NCBI RefSeq assembly: GCF_014596465.1
Contig: NZ_MECK01000002.1
Coordinates: forward strand, 1-64,000
DNA from: Streptomyces sp. CBMA123
Lineage (GTDB): Bacteria; Actinomycetota; Actinomycetes; Streptomycetales; Streptomycetaceae
Direction of reading: 5' to 3'
DNA: 64,000 nt
Of this stretch, positions 28,359 through 37,170 are shown in pieces. The stretch's first letter is position 1. Every line of letters begins with the position of its first letter. Under the pieces are notes generated by a model, which was not told the DNA's origin, ran no database searches, and was given only the letters and a program-made list of their open reading frames with translations. The translations under genes and the position numbers were made by a program.

Positions 28359-29885
28359 GTGTCGACTCGTACGTATCAGTTCGGAAAGCACCGCCCCACC
28401 GGGCTGGTTGGCCGCCGTGACCTCGGCGAACAGGTCGTCCTCGGCGCCGGTGCCGGGACCGGCCTCCTGCTCGGCCTCCTCTTCAACAAGGTGACGGCCG
28501 TCGCGGCGACGGGCCTCTTCGTGCCGATCCTGCTCGCCCTGGTCATCGTGTACGCCCCGTACCGGCCTAAGGGCACGTCCCAGCGGCGAACCCTCTACCG
28601 CTGGTGGCGGATCAACCGCTACCACCGCAAGGCACTTGGCCGTACCGGGGGCGTCTGGGTGTCCCCGGCCATCGAGGAGGGCGTACGGCGCGACGGCACG
28701 CCGCCGGATGCCGCCCTGGCGGAGCCCGAGGGCATCGCGGGCATGACCTGGGTTCCGGTCACGGTCCGCGGGCAGAAGGCCGTCGTCGTCCTCCAACCAG
28801 AGGCCGGCTGCGTCACAGCCGCGCTGGAGGTCGCCTCCCCCGGTCTCGGTGGCAAGGACGTACCGGAACAGATCGTCACGCTGGAGCGCTGGGGCGAGCT
28901 GCTGGACGCCTTCGGCAACGTCGAGGAGCACCCGGTGAAGAGGGTTCAGGTCCTCGCCCGGCAGATGAAGTCCGACCCGTACGCACACCAGCGGTTCATC
29001 TCGCAGCGCGACGAGTCGGCAGCGACGGCCAACGCCCCGCAGTGGCTCAAGGACTCGTACGACGTGCTGGCCAACGCGGTGTCGACCAGCGCCGAGGAGC
29101 ACCGGTACTACATCACCATCCACGCGAAGTTCACCCGGGACTTGGCCGCCGAGGGCTCGGCCCGAGGATCAGGTGACGACGGTGTCGCCGCTGCGATGGC
29201 CGCATACCTCGACGAGCTGTGGTCCCGTGCGGAGGACGCCGACCTCTCGGTGGTCGCGCCTCTGGACGAGGGCCGACTGACGGCCTTCATCCGCAACTCG
29301 TACGACCCTGACCACGCCATCTGGGACACCGAAATCCAGCAGGCCCACGCCTTCCCCCGTAACGTCGACGTCCGCCACGGAGCGCACGTGGCCACCCGCG
29401 CCGCAGGCTCCACCACCAGCTGGTTCCACGCCACGGCCGCCGTGGTCTCCTGGCCCACCACGCCAGTCGGCCCCGACTTCCTGTCGCCCCTGCTGATCGG
29501 GATGCCTGACGTGATCCGAACCATCTCCATCACGCAGCAGCTCGAACCGAACGACAAGGCCGTGGAGCGGATGCTCGCGGAGGACACGAACAACATGGCG
29601 GAGATGAACCGGGACCGCCAGCGCGGCAAGAACATCGACCCCCGCGACCAGCTCGCCGCGAGTGCCACCGGCTCGCGCGGCATGGCCCTGGCCTCCTCGG
29701 GCGCGGCCGGTGCCGCTGTCGTCGGCTACATCACCATCTCCGCCCGGAGCGCCGAAGAGCTGGAGCGCACCAAGCGGACGACCGCTTCCCGTGCCCGCAA
29801 CGCTCACCTGCGGATCGAATGGCTCGACCTCGAACACGCCCGTGCCTTCGCCACAACCCTGCCCTTCGCCGGAGGCATCAAGTGA
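28359..29885 (+). CDS. SCO6880-family protein (PrgI-like plus VirB4 N-terminal-like)
   Basis: This 508-aa protein starts with two close membrane helices (about residues 24-66), as in PrgI-type proteins. The soluble part (EGIAGMTWVPVTVRGQKAVV, EEHRYYITIHAKFTRDLAAE, TSWFHATAAVVSWPTTPVG) corresponds to the N-terminal domain that precedes the ATPase in VirB4 proteins. It ends in GTGA, overlapping the gene for the ATPase half. The SCO6880 name is from family resemblance. It would dock the ATPase to the membrane channel. Confidence 0.75.
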   Translation: MSTRTYQFGKHRPTGLVGRRDLGEQVVLGAGAGTGLLLGLLFNKVTAVAATGLFVPILLALVIVYAPYRPKGTSQRRTLYRWWRINRYHRKALGRTGGVWVSPAIEEGVRRDGTPPDAALAEPEGIAGMTWVPVTVRGQKAVVVLQPEAGCVTAALEVASPGLGGKDVPEQIVTLERWGELLDAFGNVEEHPVKRVQVLARQMKSDPYAHQRFISQRDESAATANAPQWLKDSYDVLANAVSTSAEEHRYYITIHAKFTRDLAAEGSARGSGDDGVAAAMAAYLDELWSRAEDADLSVVAPLDEGRLTAFIRNSYDPDHAIWDTEIQQAHAFPRNVDVRHGAHVATRAAGSTTSWFHATAAVVSWPTTPVGPDFLSPLLIGMPDVIRTISITQQLEPNDKAVERMLAEDTNNMAEMNRDRQRGKNIDPRDQLAASATGSRGMALASSGAAGAAVVGYITISARSAEELERTKRTTASRARNAHLRIEWLDLEHARAFATTLPFAGGIK

Positions 29886-31318
29886 CTGACCTGCTCGACC
29901 TCTCCCCGCTCTCCCCGATGTACGAGACAGTCCGTCGACCGCTCTACACGGAGACGACCACCAGTCAGGCCCTGTTCCTGCCAGTGGCGCCGCCGACCTT
30001 GGGCAGCGCGGGGGCAATCATCGGCCGCGAGCTCTATTCCGGGAAGGCGTTCATCTACTGCCCGTTCAGCGCGTTCGGCGACGGCCTGCCTGGCGGGAAC
30101 ATGATCGTGATGGGCGACACGGGGCGGGGGAAGTCCGCGTTCGCCAAGACCTACGCCGCCCGGCAGATCCGCCTCGGACGGCAAGTGGTCATCCTCGACA
30201 CGAAGGAGCAGAAGGAGCGCGAGGAAGGCGAGTGGGCCGCTCTCGGCCGCTCGCTGACCGGCAAGTCCCCGGTGAAGTTCAGCCCCGGCGGCGGGCCGGG
30301 CGCCTCCTGCATCAACCCGATGGACCCTGCCATCGCGGGCAAGCGGCAGGTCGAGCTGGTCCGGACGATCGTTGAACTCGGCCTCGGCAGGCCACTGGAC
30401 GAGTTCGCTGGCTCCGCCTTGCGCATCGCGATCCGGCGAGCCCACCAGCGGGCCGGTGACCTGGGTCGAATCCCGGTACTGGCCGACGTCGCCGCAGCGC
30501 TCCGGGCGCCGGAGGAATCCGACGCAACGGCCAAGCAGCGGACGCGAGACGAACTCCTCGGTGACGGCCTGGAAGCGTCCTACGTCCTCGACCGGCTCTG
30601 TGGGAGCGAGGACGACACGACCGGCGACCTGACCGGGATGCTCGACGGACCCACCAGCCTCGGCGTGGACCTCAACGCCGACATGATCGTCTTCGACCTG
30701 ACGAAGGTCCCGTCCGGCGGCGTCGCCATGACCATCCTCGTCGCGGTGATCGCCGTGTTCCTCGAAGAGGTCTGGCTGCGACCGCTGTGCGAGTGCGGGG
30801 CGGAGCCGAGTCGTCACGAACGCGTGGTGGTCGACGCCGGCTCCGGTGCCTGGGAACTCGGGCCGAACCCCGAGTCGGGATGCCGCCGCTACACCCAGCG
30901 CAAGCGCATCCTCATCTGCGAAGAAGCGTGGCACATCCTCGGCGTCCCCCAACTCGCCGCCTTGCTGGAGAAGTTCTTGAAGTTCGCACGCGGCTACGGG
31001 CTGAGCTTCGTCGGTCTCGTCCACCACCTGTCCGACATCGACGACAGCCCGGAGACCCAAGCCGCGCTGAAAATGGCGGACACCATCGTGATCTACAGCC
31101 AGAAGAAGGCCGAAGCAGAAGCGACAGTGGCCCGACTGGGGTTGCCGTCCTGGACGGCCGACCACATCACTCGTCTGCGTCGCGGCATCGCGCTGTGGGT
31201 GGTCGGAGAGGTCATCTACCCCGCTGTCCAGCACCTCCTGGTCGAGGCCGAGCAGCACCTCTGCTTCTCCTCCGGCTCGATGACCGACTTCACCAGCACC
31301 GACCCGGACGCCGCGTGA
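29882..31318 (+). CDS. VirB4-like T4SS ATPase, catalytic half
   Basis: This 478-aa protein has Walker A GDTGRGKS at residues 78-85, Walker B RILICEEAWHIL and the late Arg/Gln segment SFVGLVHHLSDI of VirB4/TraC ATPases. It lacks the normal N-terminal domain of VirB4, which appears instead as the preceding gene. Both are joined by a GTGA overlap, so the product is probably a two-chain VirB4. It powers pilus or channel assembly at the inner face of the membrane. Confidence 0.85.
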   Translation: MTDLLDLSPLSPMYETVRRPLYTETTTSQALFLPVAPPTLGSAGAIIGRELYSGKAFIYCPFSAFGDGLPGGNMIVMGDTGRGKSAFAKTYAARQIRLGRQVVILDTKEQKEREEGEWAALGRSLTGKSPVKFSPGGGPGASCINPMDPAIAGKRQVELVRTIVELGLGRPLDEFAGSALRIAIRRAHQRAGDLGRIPVLADVAAALRAPEESDATAKQRTRDELLGDGLEASYVLDRLCGSEDDTTGDLTGMLDGPTSLGVDLNADMIVFDLTKVPSGGVAMTILVAVIAVFLEEVWLRPLCECGAEPSRHERVVVDAGSGAWELGPNPESGCRRYTQRKRILICEEAWHILGVPQLAALLEKFLKFARGYGLSFVGLVHHLSDIDDSPETQAALKMADTIVIYSQKKAEAEATVARLGLPSWTADHITRLRRGIALWVVGEVIYPAVQHLLVEAEQHLCFSSGSMTDFTSTDPDAA

Positions 31319-31701
31319 ACACCCACCAGCACCTCGCCGCCGTCGACCAGGTCCGCACAGATTCGGAACGCGCCTCCTCCATGACCAGCACCGCCGTCGA
31401 GACCACGCTCCTTGCCGACGAACGCGCAGTACGGCAGGAGATCGACCAGTTGCACGCCGACGCGCTCGAACTCGCCCGGCGCACGAAGGCCCTCGCCACC
31501 GCTCTCGACCACGGCGACTACTCCGCGGCCGGTGGTCGCGTCCGTACCGCTGTCGCCCACATCTGGCGCGCGGCGGAAGACCTCCACAGTGCATTCCATA
31601 CCGCTCCGCCGCGCTGTGCCGGACCCGATGCGGCGCTGTCCCGGCTCTGCGGCCGGCGCATGCGCTACCTCACCGCCCGTGCTACCCAGAGGGCCGCGTA
31701 G
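31315..31701 (+). CDS. Small helical protein of the transfer operon
   Basis: This 128-aa, GTG-started, all-helical protein (LADERAVRQEIDQLHADALE, LATALDHGD, RVRTAVAHIWRAAEDLHSAF) could form a coiled coil. No family is recognised. It overlaps both neighbours by one to four bases (GTGA and TAGTG), so it is translated with the ATPase and coupling-protein genes. Confidence 0.65.
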   Translation: MNTHQHLAAVDQVRTDSERASSMTSTAVETTLLADERAVRQEIDQLHADALELARRTKALATALDHGDYSAAGGRVRTAVAHIWRAAEDLHSAFHTAPPRCAGPDAALSRLCGRRMRYLTARATQRAA

Positions 31702-31964
31702 TGAACTTCCTGCCGAACGGAATGTCCCTGGCCCTGTACGCCGTCGTCGCCGTGTGCGCGGTAGCCCTGGCCACCGTCTGGCTGGTGACGAACCGGGCCC
31801 GGCGTAACGCCGGGTTCGCCGACAAGGGACAGCTCAAGCGCCAGATGTCGGCAGCAGCAGTCCTCAAGGCCACAGAGATCCGTCCCTCCCTCACCCGCGG
31901 TGAGGAAAGCCCGAGTCACACGGCGGCGGTGAGCCTCGCGGAGAAATGTTCTGCCACCTCGTGA
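31701..31964 (+). CDS. Short membrane-anchored protein; probable detached N-terminus of the coupling protein
   Basis: This 87-aa protein has one membrane helix (about residues 9-30) followed by RRNAGFADKGQLKRQMSAAA and ATEIRPSL. That is the segment normally found between the membrane anchor and the ATPase domain in actinobacterial VirD4/TraG proteins. It stops at 31964, and the ATPase part begins at 31996 in the +1 frame. The intervening bases read PPRESPFPFVPEHF in that frame. It may be a true split gene or a frameshift (mutation or sequencing error). Confidence 0.6.
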   Translation: MNFLPNGMSLALYAVVAVCAVALATVWLVTNRARRNAGFADKGQLKRQMSAAAVLKATEIRPSLTRGEESPSHTAAVSLAEKCSATS

Positions 31965-31995
31965 GTCGCCCTTCCCCTTCGTTCCGGAGCACTTC

Positions 31996-33438
31996 ATGCG
32001 CCACCACCTTGATCCACACGACTTCGGCTACTCGCTGGGGACCTCGCAGCGCCCGAAAGGCATCGAGCTGTGGTCCCGCGCCGACAAGGCATGCAGGGTC
32101 ATCGGTCCCATGGGCAGCGGGAAGACGACGCGCTTCTTCGCCCCGACCATCCGAAAGTGGGCTGGCCCAGTGCTCGCCACCTCGACCAAGCCGGACCTGG
32201 TCGAACTCACCCTTGACGCGCGACGACGCGACGGGCGACCGGTCATGGTCTTCGACCCGCAGAGCATCGCCCCCTCTCTCCCGAGATTCCGGTGGACGCC
32301 GATCACGGGCGCCGCCGAGACGGAGGTCGCAATGATGAGGGCCAAGGCGTTCATCGCCGGCTCCCGGACTCCCGGGGTCGCTGCGCAGTCCAGCGAGGGC
32401 GCCGCCTTCTACAAGGGCCAGGCCGCCAAGATCTTCGCCGCGTACCTCCACGCCGCAGCTCTCGACGGTGCCAGCCTGGACTGGGTGCTCAAGTGGGCTC
32501 GGAAGCTGACCGACCCGGCGCCGATCGGCATCCTCAACGCCCATCCCGGTGCCGGACCCGGGTGGGCGGACATGCTCCGTACCGCCACCTCGGGCGACAG
32601 CCGCACCGTCGGCAATACGGCCTCCACCCTCGACGCGGCCCTCGAACCCCTCATGCACCAGTCGGTGATCCGTGCTCTGCAAGGGGAAGGTGAAGTCCCC
32701 ACCGACTTCACTGAGTTCCTTGACGCAGGGGGCACGATCTACCTGCTCGGCAAGGACTCGGAGGTGAACAGCGTCGCTCCTCTGACCACGGCGATCACGG
32801 AGGACTTGCTCGACGTCGCCGAGGTCCACGCCCTCGCGTCCCCGGCCGGGCGCCTCGACCCGGCCCTCCTCGCTGCTCTGGACGAGGCGCCGAACGTTGC
32901 GCCGATCCCCAGCCTTCGCCAACGCGTCGCAGACGGCCGGGGCCGAGGTATCACGGTGATCTACGGCCTCCAGGGCTGGGCTTCGGCCCGCGCCCGCTTC
33001 GGCGAGGACACGGCGAACGAGCTGGCGAGCTTCACCAACCACGTCGTCGTCTTCGGCGGAGCGAAGGACCCCGCCTTCCTCAAGGACATGTCCGACCTGT
33101 GCGGTCAGGTCGAACGGGAGCGCACCACGAAGACCACCAGCGGCGGGGACCGCGGCAGCCACTCGACCGCTACGCACATGGCTCTGGAGCCTGTCCTGCG
33201 CGGCGACGAGATCAGGTCGCTGCCCGAGGGCCACGCCCTGGTGCTCGCGGACAACCTCCCGCCGGTGATCACCCGCCTTGACGGGATGTGGACCTGGGAC
33301 TCGTGGCCGGAGATCGAGGGGCACGTCCGCGAACTGCGTGCCGCGAACGAGGAAGAGCGACTTCGGCAGGCCAAGTCGAGGAAGCAGCAGGCCAAGGATC
33401 ACGCCGCTGCCTGGGCTGTCCAGGGGGCTGCTGCATGA
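31996..33438 (+). CDS. VirD4/TraG-type coupling protein ATPase
   Basis: This 480-aa protein has Walker A GPMGSGKT at residues 37-44, the Walker B region LLAALDEAPNVAPIPSLRQR, and the TraG/TraM-recognition segment ending MWTWDSWPEIEGH. It recruits the relaxosome to the T4SS and pumps DNA. The membrane anchor is absent from this chain and appears in the preceding small gene. The start ATG has GGAG six bases before, so it can be translated independently. The next gene overlaps the stop (ATGA). Confidence 0.85.
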   Translation: MRHHLDPHDFGYSLGTSQRPKGIELWSRADKACRVIGPMGSGKTTRFFAPTIRKWAGPVLATSTKPDLVELTLDARRRDGRPVMVFDPQSIAPSLPRFRWTPITGAAETEVAMMRAKAFIAGSRTPGVAAQSSEGAAFYKGQAAKIFAAYLHAAALDGASLDWVLKWARKLTDPAPIGILNAHPGAGPGWADMLRTATSGDSRTVGNTASTLDAALEPLMHQSVIRALQGEGEVPTDFTEFLDAGGTIYLLGKDSEVNSVAPLTTAITEDLLDVAEVHALASPAGRLDPALLAALDEAPNVAPIPSLRQRVADGRGRGITVIYGLQGWASARARFGEDTANELASFTNHVVVFGGAKDPAFLKDMSDLCGQVERERTTKTTSGGDRGSHSTATHMALEPVLRGDEIRSLPEGHALVLADNLPPVITRLDGMWTWDSWPEIEGHVRELRAANEEERLRQAKSRKQQAKDHAAAWAVQGAAA

Positions 33439-33944
33439 CGAACCCGCTCTCGCTGTTCAAGCCCTTCCCCGAGCCGCCCGCGCTGATCCTGGAGTACATC
33501 GCGGAGCGGAGCGCGGAGGAGTCCGTCGTCGACGGCCCCACGCCGTGGGACCTGGGAGCCCTGCCGGCTGAACTGGCCAAGCCGATGCCCGCGTGGCTGA
33601 ACTCGGTGTGCCGTTGGCTGAACCAGACCTACGCCTGGCAGCCGCAGGACGTGATCCCACCCTGCTGGGAGAAGCACGAGGGTCTGGGGTACGAGATCGC
33701 GGCGCTGGCCTTCGCTCGGGGCGACGCCTACGAAGACCCCGGCTCCACCGTCGTCTGGCACGAGCAGTACGACCGGTTCCTGACCCGGATGAACAAGGCC
33801 CTGGGCAAAGCAGGGGACGAGTGCCGAGTCGGGCGACACGAAGACCGTCCTTCGCGCTTCCAGCTCGCGGCATGGCTCGAAGAGGCTGCCGGTGATGCCA
33901 ACCACCCGACACCGACGGCACCATCCGGAGGCACGGCGCGATGA
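33435..33944 (+). CDS. Hypothetical protein of the transfer operon
   Basis: This 169-aa, Trp/Pro-rich soluble protein (PMPAWLNSVCRWLNQTYAWQ, STVVWHEQYDRFLTRMNKAL) has no membrane segment and no recognised motif. It is linked by ATGA overlaps to the coupling-protein gene and to the next gene, so it is probably an accessory of DNA transfer. Confidence 0.65.
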   Translation: MTNPLSLFKPFPEPPALILEYIAERSAEESVVDGPTPWDLGALPAELAKPMPAWLNSVCRWLNQTYAWQPQDVIPPCWEKHEGLGYEIAALAFARGDAYEDPGSTVVWHEQYDRFLTRMNKALGKAGDECRVGRHEDRPSRFQLAAWLEEAAGDANHPTPTAPSGGTAR

Positions 33945-34378
33945 TGACCAACCCTGACATTGTCTTCGAGACGGACCCTCATCACGGCCTGATGGCACGA
34001 AACGGGTGGGAGAAGGAAGAGGCCCGAACCGTCCTACACGACCTCGGGTGGGAGTGGCAGGAAGAACTGCACGCTCTCGTCCCGCCGGCCGACACTCCGG
34101 ACCTCGACGCCGGAGTTCAGGCGGTGGAGCAACTACACCTGCACGGCTATCGGACGGGGTACGCGGTCGGGCCCTACGGCGCCATGCGGCTGACCCCGGA
34201 CCGCGCCGAGCAGGTGTTCACGAAGGCCGCAGCTCGGGAAACCTCCGAACCCCGGGCAGAAACAACGGCCCATGCCATTCCCCGGGAGACGACGAAACGG
34301 CGGCATGCGGCATATAGCGAAGCGGCTATCCCAGTTGACGCAGCCCCGCCAGAAACGCTGGCCTCACCGTCGTTCTAG
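33941..34378 (+). CDS. Hypothetical last gene of the transfer operon
   Basis: This 145-aa protein has an alpha/beta N-terminal part of about 90 residues (NGWEKEEARTVLHDLGWEWQ, VEQLHLHGYRTGYAVGPYGA) and an Ala/Thr-rich tail that looks disordered. The family is unknown. The operon ends shortly before an IS30 relic, and the tail may be altered by that insertion or a deletion beside it. Confidence 0.6.
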   Translation: MMTNPDIVFETDPHHGLMARNGWEKEEARTVLHDLGWEWQEELHALVPPADTPDLDAGVQAVEQLHLHGYRTGYAVGPYGAMRLTPDRAEQVFTKAAARETSEPRAETTAHAIPRETTKRRHAAYSEAAIPVDAAPPETLASPSF

Positions 34379-34465
34379 GCGTGGGCAACTCGCGGGGCCC
34401 CTCGATCCCCTGCTGAGCCGTCTCCGTTCGAGACGACGCCGACCCCTGCAACGGAGTTGGCGGTT

Positions 34466-34645
34466 TCTAGGGGTTGTTGCAACACGCGGTCGGCTTGATC
34501 AGGCCGCGAGCAGTTTATGCAGGCGCTCGGCTGGGGTTTCCCAGTCGAGCGCTTTGCGTGGGCGACCGTTGAGTTCGGCGGCGGCCGTGATCAGGTGTTC
34601 AAAGCTGTGGACGGCCAGGTCGGTTCCCTTGGGGAAGGCGGTGTA
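34466..34645 (-). pseudogene. IS30-family transposase C-terminus and IS end (relic)
   Basis: On the minus strand the last 45 codons before the stop at 34499 read [11 protein letters not shown]...[20 protein letters not shown] and [13 protein letters not shown], the C-terminus of IS30-family transposases. After the stop comes a terminal-repeat-like TAGGGGTTGTTGCAACA. Upstream of about 34645 the similarity stops, so more than 90 percent of the element is deleted. It marks a recombination point between the transfer operon and the accessory region. Confidence 0.8.
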
Positions 34646-34783
34646 CGCGACTTGAAGCGGTCCCCCGCCGACCACCGTCAGACGGCCTGGGGCTGCCGCG
34701 CGTTCGCACCCTTGACGGCCCATCACCCCTGCGGGAGGGTCGAAGCGCAAATAACTGCAACCGAGTTGGTAGGGGAGACGGTC

Positions 34784-35047
34784 ATGCCGCTAGATTTCGT
34801 AGGGATTGACCCGGAAACGGGCGAGGAGGGCTCGCCCACGGTGTGGGTGGACACCGACGCGCACGAGTTCGTGTTCCTGGGCCTGGACGCCGAGGAGGCC
34901 CTGGTGGCCAAGCTGGCGGGGACCGAGTGGGTGGCCGGGCACAAGACGGGAATCCCCGCCGGAGAGACTCCGATCCGGCTCCCGTTCCGCATGATCGAGA
35001 TCATCCGAAAGGCGTGTGATGACGCAGAGCGTGCCGGACTTCAGTGA
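34784..35047 (+). CDS. Small hypothetical protein
   Basis: This 87-aa protein starts at ATG 34784 with AGGGGAG six bases before. The sequence ([40 protein letters not shown]) is a compact alpha/beta pattern without a known motif. It overlaps the DUF6879-like gene by 29 bp. Such small genes often precede DUF6879/HTH pairs in Streptomyces; the function is unknown. Confidence 0.7.
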   Translation: MPLDFVGIDPETGEEGSPTVWVDTDAHEFVFLGLDAEEALVAKLAGTEWVAGHKTGIPAGETPIRLPFRMIEIIRKACDDAERAGLQ

Positions 35048-35546
35048 GCTGCTGAAGAACACCCAGCACTCCGCATCCCACCTGGAGATGCGCGATGCCT
35101 ACGGGGTCGCCAGCGAGGCGGCATCGTTCGAGGCGTTCCAGAAGGGCGTGTGGACCGAGGCCGAGGAAAAGGCCGGACGGAGCACCTGGCTCGGCCTCAT
35201 CGCCGACGCCGTCAACCGCGGCGTGGTGCTGCGCCGGGCCCGCATCGTCTCCGAGCCGGTCACCCAGTACATCCGCTTCGAGCACGCCGGTACCCAGATG
35301 AACATCGACGCCGGGGAGCAGATCCGTTGGCTCCCCCGCCGCCGCGCCCTGGGTATTCCGCTGCCCGCCGCGGACTTCTGGCTCTTCGACGGCCGGCTCG
35401 TGCGCTTCAACATCTTCACGGGTGACGGAGACTGGGCGGACCCGCGCGTCGAGACGCGCGAGGACCTCGCCACGGTGAAGCTCTGCGCCGACGCCTTCGA
35501 ACAGGTCTGGGAGCGCGCCACACCGCACGACCAGTACACCGTCTAG
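35019..35546 (+). CDS. DUF6879-family protein
   Basis: This 175-aa protein has the pattern of DUF6879: EAFQKGVWTEAEEKAGRSTW, then RARIVSEPVTQYIRFEH, then the pocket-like IRWLPRRRALGIPLPAADFW and VRFNIFTGDGDW. These proteins are always found beside Scr1-type HTH genes, as here, and probably form a regulatory or toxin-antitoxin-like pair with them. Start ATG 35019; GTG 35016 is an alternative. Confidence 0.7.
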   Translation: MTQSVPDFSELLKNTQHSASHLEMRDAYGVASEAASFEAFQKGVWTEAEEKAGRSTWLGLIADAVNRGVVLRRARIVSEPVTQYIRFEHAGTQMNIDAGEQIRWLPRRRALGIPLPAADFWLFDGRLVRFNIFTGDGDWADPRVETREDLATVKLCADAFEQVWERATPHDQYTV

Positions 35547-35563
35547 CCGCCACCGGACAGCTC

Positions 35564-36412
35564 ATGCCCGACTCCCCGTCCACCAGTGCCCAAAACGCGC
35601 GTGCCGCACTCGCCGCGCGCCTCGCCCACCTGCGCCAGGACGCCGGGATCGACCAGCATGAGCTGTCCATGCGCTGCGGCTGGCACGACGCCAAGACCTC
35701 ACGCATCATCAACGCCAAGGTCCAGCCTTCCGACAGCGACATCCGCACGTGGTGCCGGGCCTGCGGAGCCGAGGACCAGGCTGAGGACCTCATCGCCACC
35801 GCGCGGGCCGTCGACTCGATGCACATGGAGTGGCGCCGCATCCACCGCGGCGGTCTACGCCGAGTGCAGGAGAAAAGCCTTCGGCAGTACGCGACGACCC
35901 GCGTGAACAGGGTGTACGTCTCCAACGTCGTGCCGGGCTTCTTCCAGACCGCCGCCTACGCCACCGCGCTGCTCAAGACCATCACCGCGTTCCAAGGCAC
36001 CCCGGATGACGTGACCGAAGCCGTTGCCGCCCGCGTTGCCCGCAGCCGCTTCCTCTACGAGGGCAACCACCGCTTCGTCGTGGTGATGGAGGAGGGTGTC
36101 CTACGGCACCGGATCGGCACCCCGGAGACGATGCGAGGTCAGCTCCAGCATCTGCTCACCGTGCTGCCGCTGCCCTCCGTCTCCCTCGGAATCATCCCGT
36201 TCGGTGCCGAGCGGACCGTGTGGCCGCTTGAGGCGTTCTACATGCACGACGACCAGGAGGCGGGGGTGGAGACACTGACCGCCAAGATCGAGGTCGTGCA
36301 GCCGCGTGAACTCCGCGACTACGCACGGGCGTTCGAGCAGTTGGCGAAGATGGCCGTCTACGGGGACACCGCGAAGGCCCTAGTCACCACGGCGGCCGGC
36401 TCCTTCTCCTGA
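35564..36412 (+). CDS. Scr1-type HTH regulator (XRE HTH plus DUF5753)
   Basis: This 282-aa protein has an N-terminal HTH (about residues 15-65; LRQDAGIDQHELSMRCGW). DUF5753 follows (about 95-275), with VNRVYVSNVVPGFFQTAAYA, RVARSRFLYEG and LPLPSVSLGIIPFGAER. The family includes BldB/WhiJ-associated regulators of development. Its usual DUF397 partner is absent; DUF6879 precedes it instead. Two adjacent inverted repeats downstream are candidate operators. Confidence 0.8.
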   Translation: MPDSPSTSAQNARAALAARLAHLRQDAGIDQHELSMRCGWHDAKTSRIINAKVQPSDSDIRTWCRACGAEDQAEDLIATARAVDSMHMEWRRIHRGGLRRVQEKSLRQYATTRVNRVYVSNVVPGFFQTAAYATALLKTITAFQGTPDDVTEAVAARVARSRFLYEGNHRFVVVMEEGVLRHRIGTPETMRGQLQHLLTVLPLPSVSLGIIPFGAERTVWPLEAFYMHDDQEAGVETLTAKIEVVQPRELRDYARAFEQLAKMAVYGDTAKALVTTAAGSFS

Positions 36413-36423
36413 ATTTCCGCAAT

Positions 36424-36459
36424 AACGCGCAAACGCGTTGAGTAGCGATACCGCTACTC
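36424..36459. promoter_or_regulatory. Two adjacent inverted repeats, candidate operator of the HTH regulator
   Basis: A 6-bp inverted repeat (36424-36429 with 36434-36439) is followed at once by an 8-bp inverted repeat (36440-36447 with 36452-36459, loop ATAC). They lie between the HTH gene and the short genes downstream, about 120 bp before the next start. A weak terminator is the alternative reading. Confidence 0.45.
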
Positions 36460-36579
36460 CCTACCGTCGTAGATGTCGCCCCAGCTGATAGGAATCGCCA
36501 GGGGCAGACCAGCGGCCCCAGTGCACCACCCCCTTGTGCCCTGGGGCCGCCTCCACCCCCGACGGTGAGGAGCGACATC

Positions 36580-36786
36580 GTGTCGACGGTCCTTCAACAG
36601 CGGCACCCCGGTCGGAGCCTGCACCGGCAACCACGGTCGGCAGACCCGGCGTACTACGTCGACACCGGCGGCGCCGAGGGACCGGTCATCATCGTCTTCG
36701 ACGACTCCCGTGCCTCCCGGCGCTCCAGCCTTCTCGCGCAGCTGGCCGCCAGCCAGCGCCGTCGTCGTCGCCGGGTGGGCCGGTGA
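36580..36786 (+). CDS. Short hypothetical protein (68 aa)
   Basis: A GTG start with GAGGAG upstream gives 68 residues: a central YYVDTGGAEGPVIIVFDDSR and a very basic end QRRRRRRVGR. It is coupled to the next gene by GTGA. It lies in the place of a DUF397 partner but does not resemble DUF397. Confidence 0.6.
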   Translation: MSTVLQQRHPGRSLHRQPRSADPAYYVDTGGAEGPVIIVFDDSRASRRSSLLAQLAASQRRRRRRVGR

Positions 36787-37010
36787 CCGTCGACACCACC
36801 ACCAGCGCCGACTTCGTCCCGCTGGCTCAGCGGCACCGCGGCCTCACCATCCGCTCCTACACCCGGCGCGCCGACGGCAGTATCACCGGCGACACCGGCG
36901 TCCTGCCCGTCGACCCCAAGGACGTCGCGGCTACCGCTCTGCACTCGTCGGCCACGTGGCCGGCCTGTATGTGCAGCGAGCATGGCGGGCGCCCCGCAAC
37001 CACCACCTAG
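36783..37010 (+). CDS. Short hypothetical protein (75 aa)
   Basis: This 75-aa GTG-started frame overlaps the previous stop. It has DFVPLAQRHRGLTIRSYTRR, strand-rich, and a CMC motif with a nearby Cys-free Thr-rich end. No family is recognised; it probably belongs to the same regulatory unit as its neighbours. Confidence 0.55.
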   Translation: MTVDTTTSADFVPLAQRHRGLTIRSYTRRADGSITGDTGVLPVDPKDVAATALHSSATWPACMCSEHGGRPATTT

Positions 37011-37170
37011 TTCTTCGCCTGGTCACTCAGGCCGCCGGGCGGTGAACCACCGACGCCGGTCGAATGCGTCTCCACGGCGCCCACCACCGACTCCCAGCCG
37101 GAGCATGACGAACTCCTTGGCTGGGCAGCACCATCACTGCGCCATCCGCCCATATGGAAGGAGCACCATC

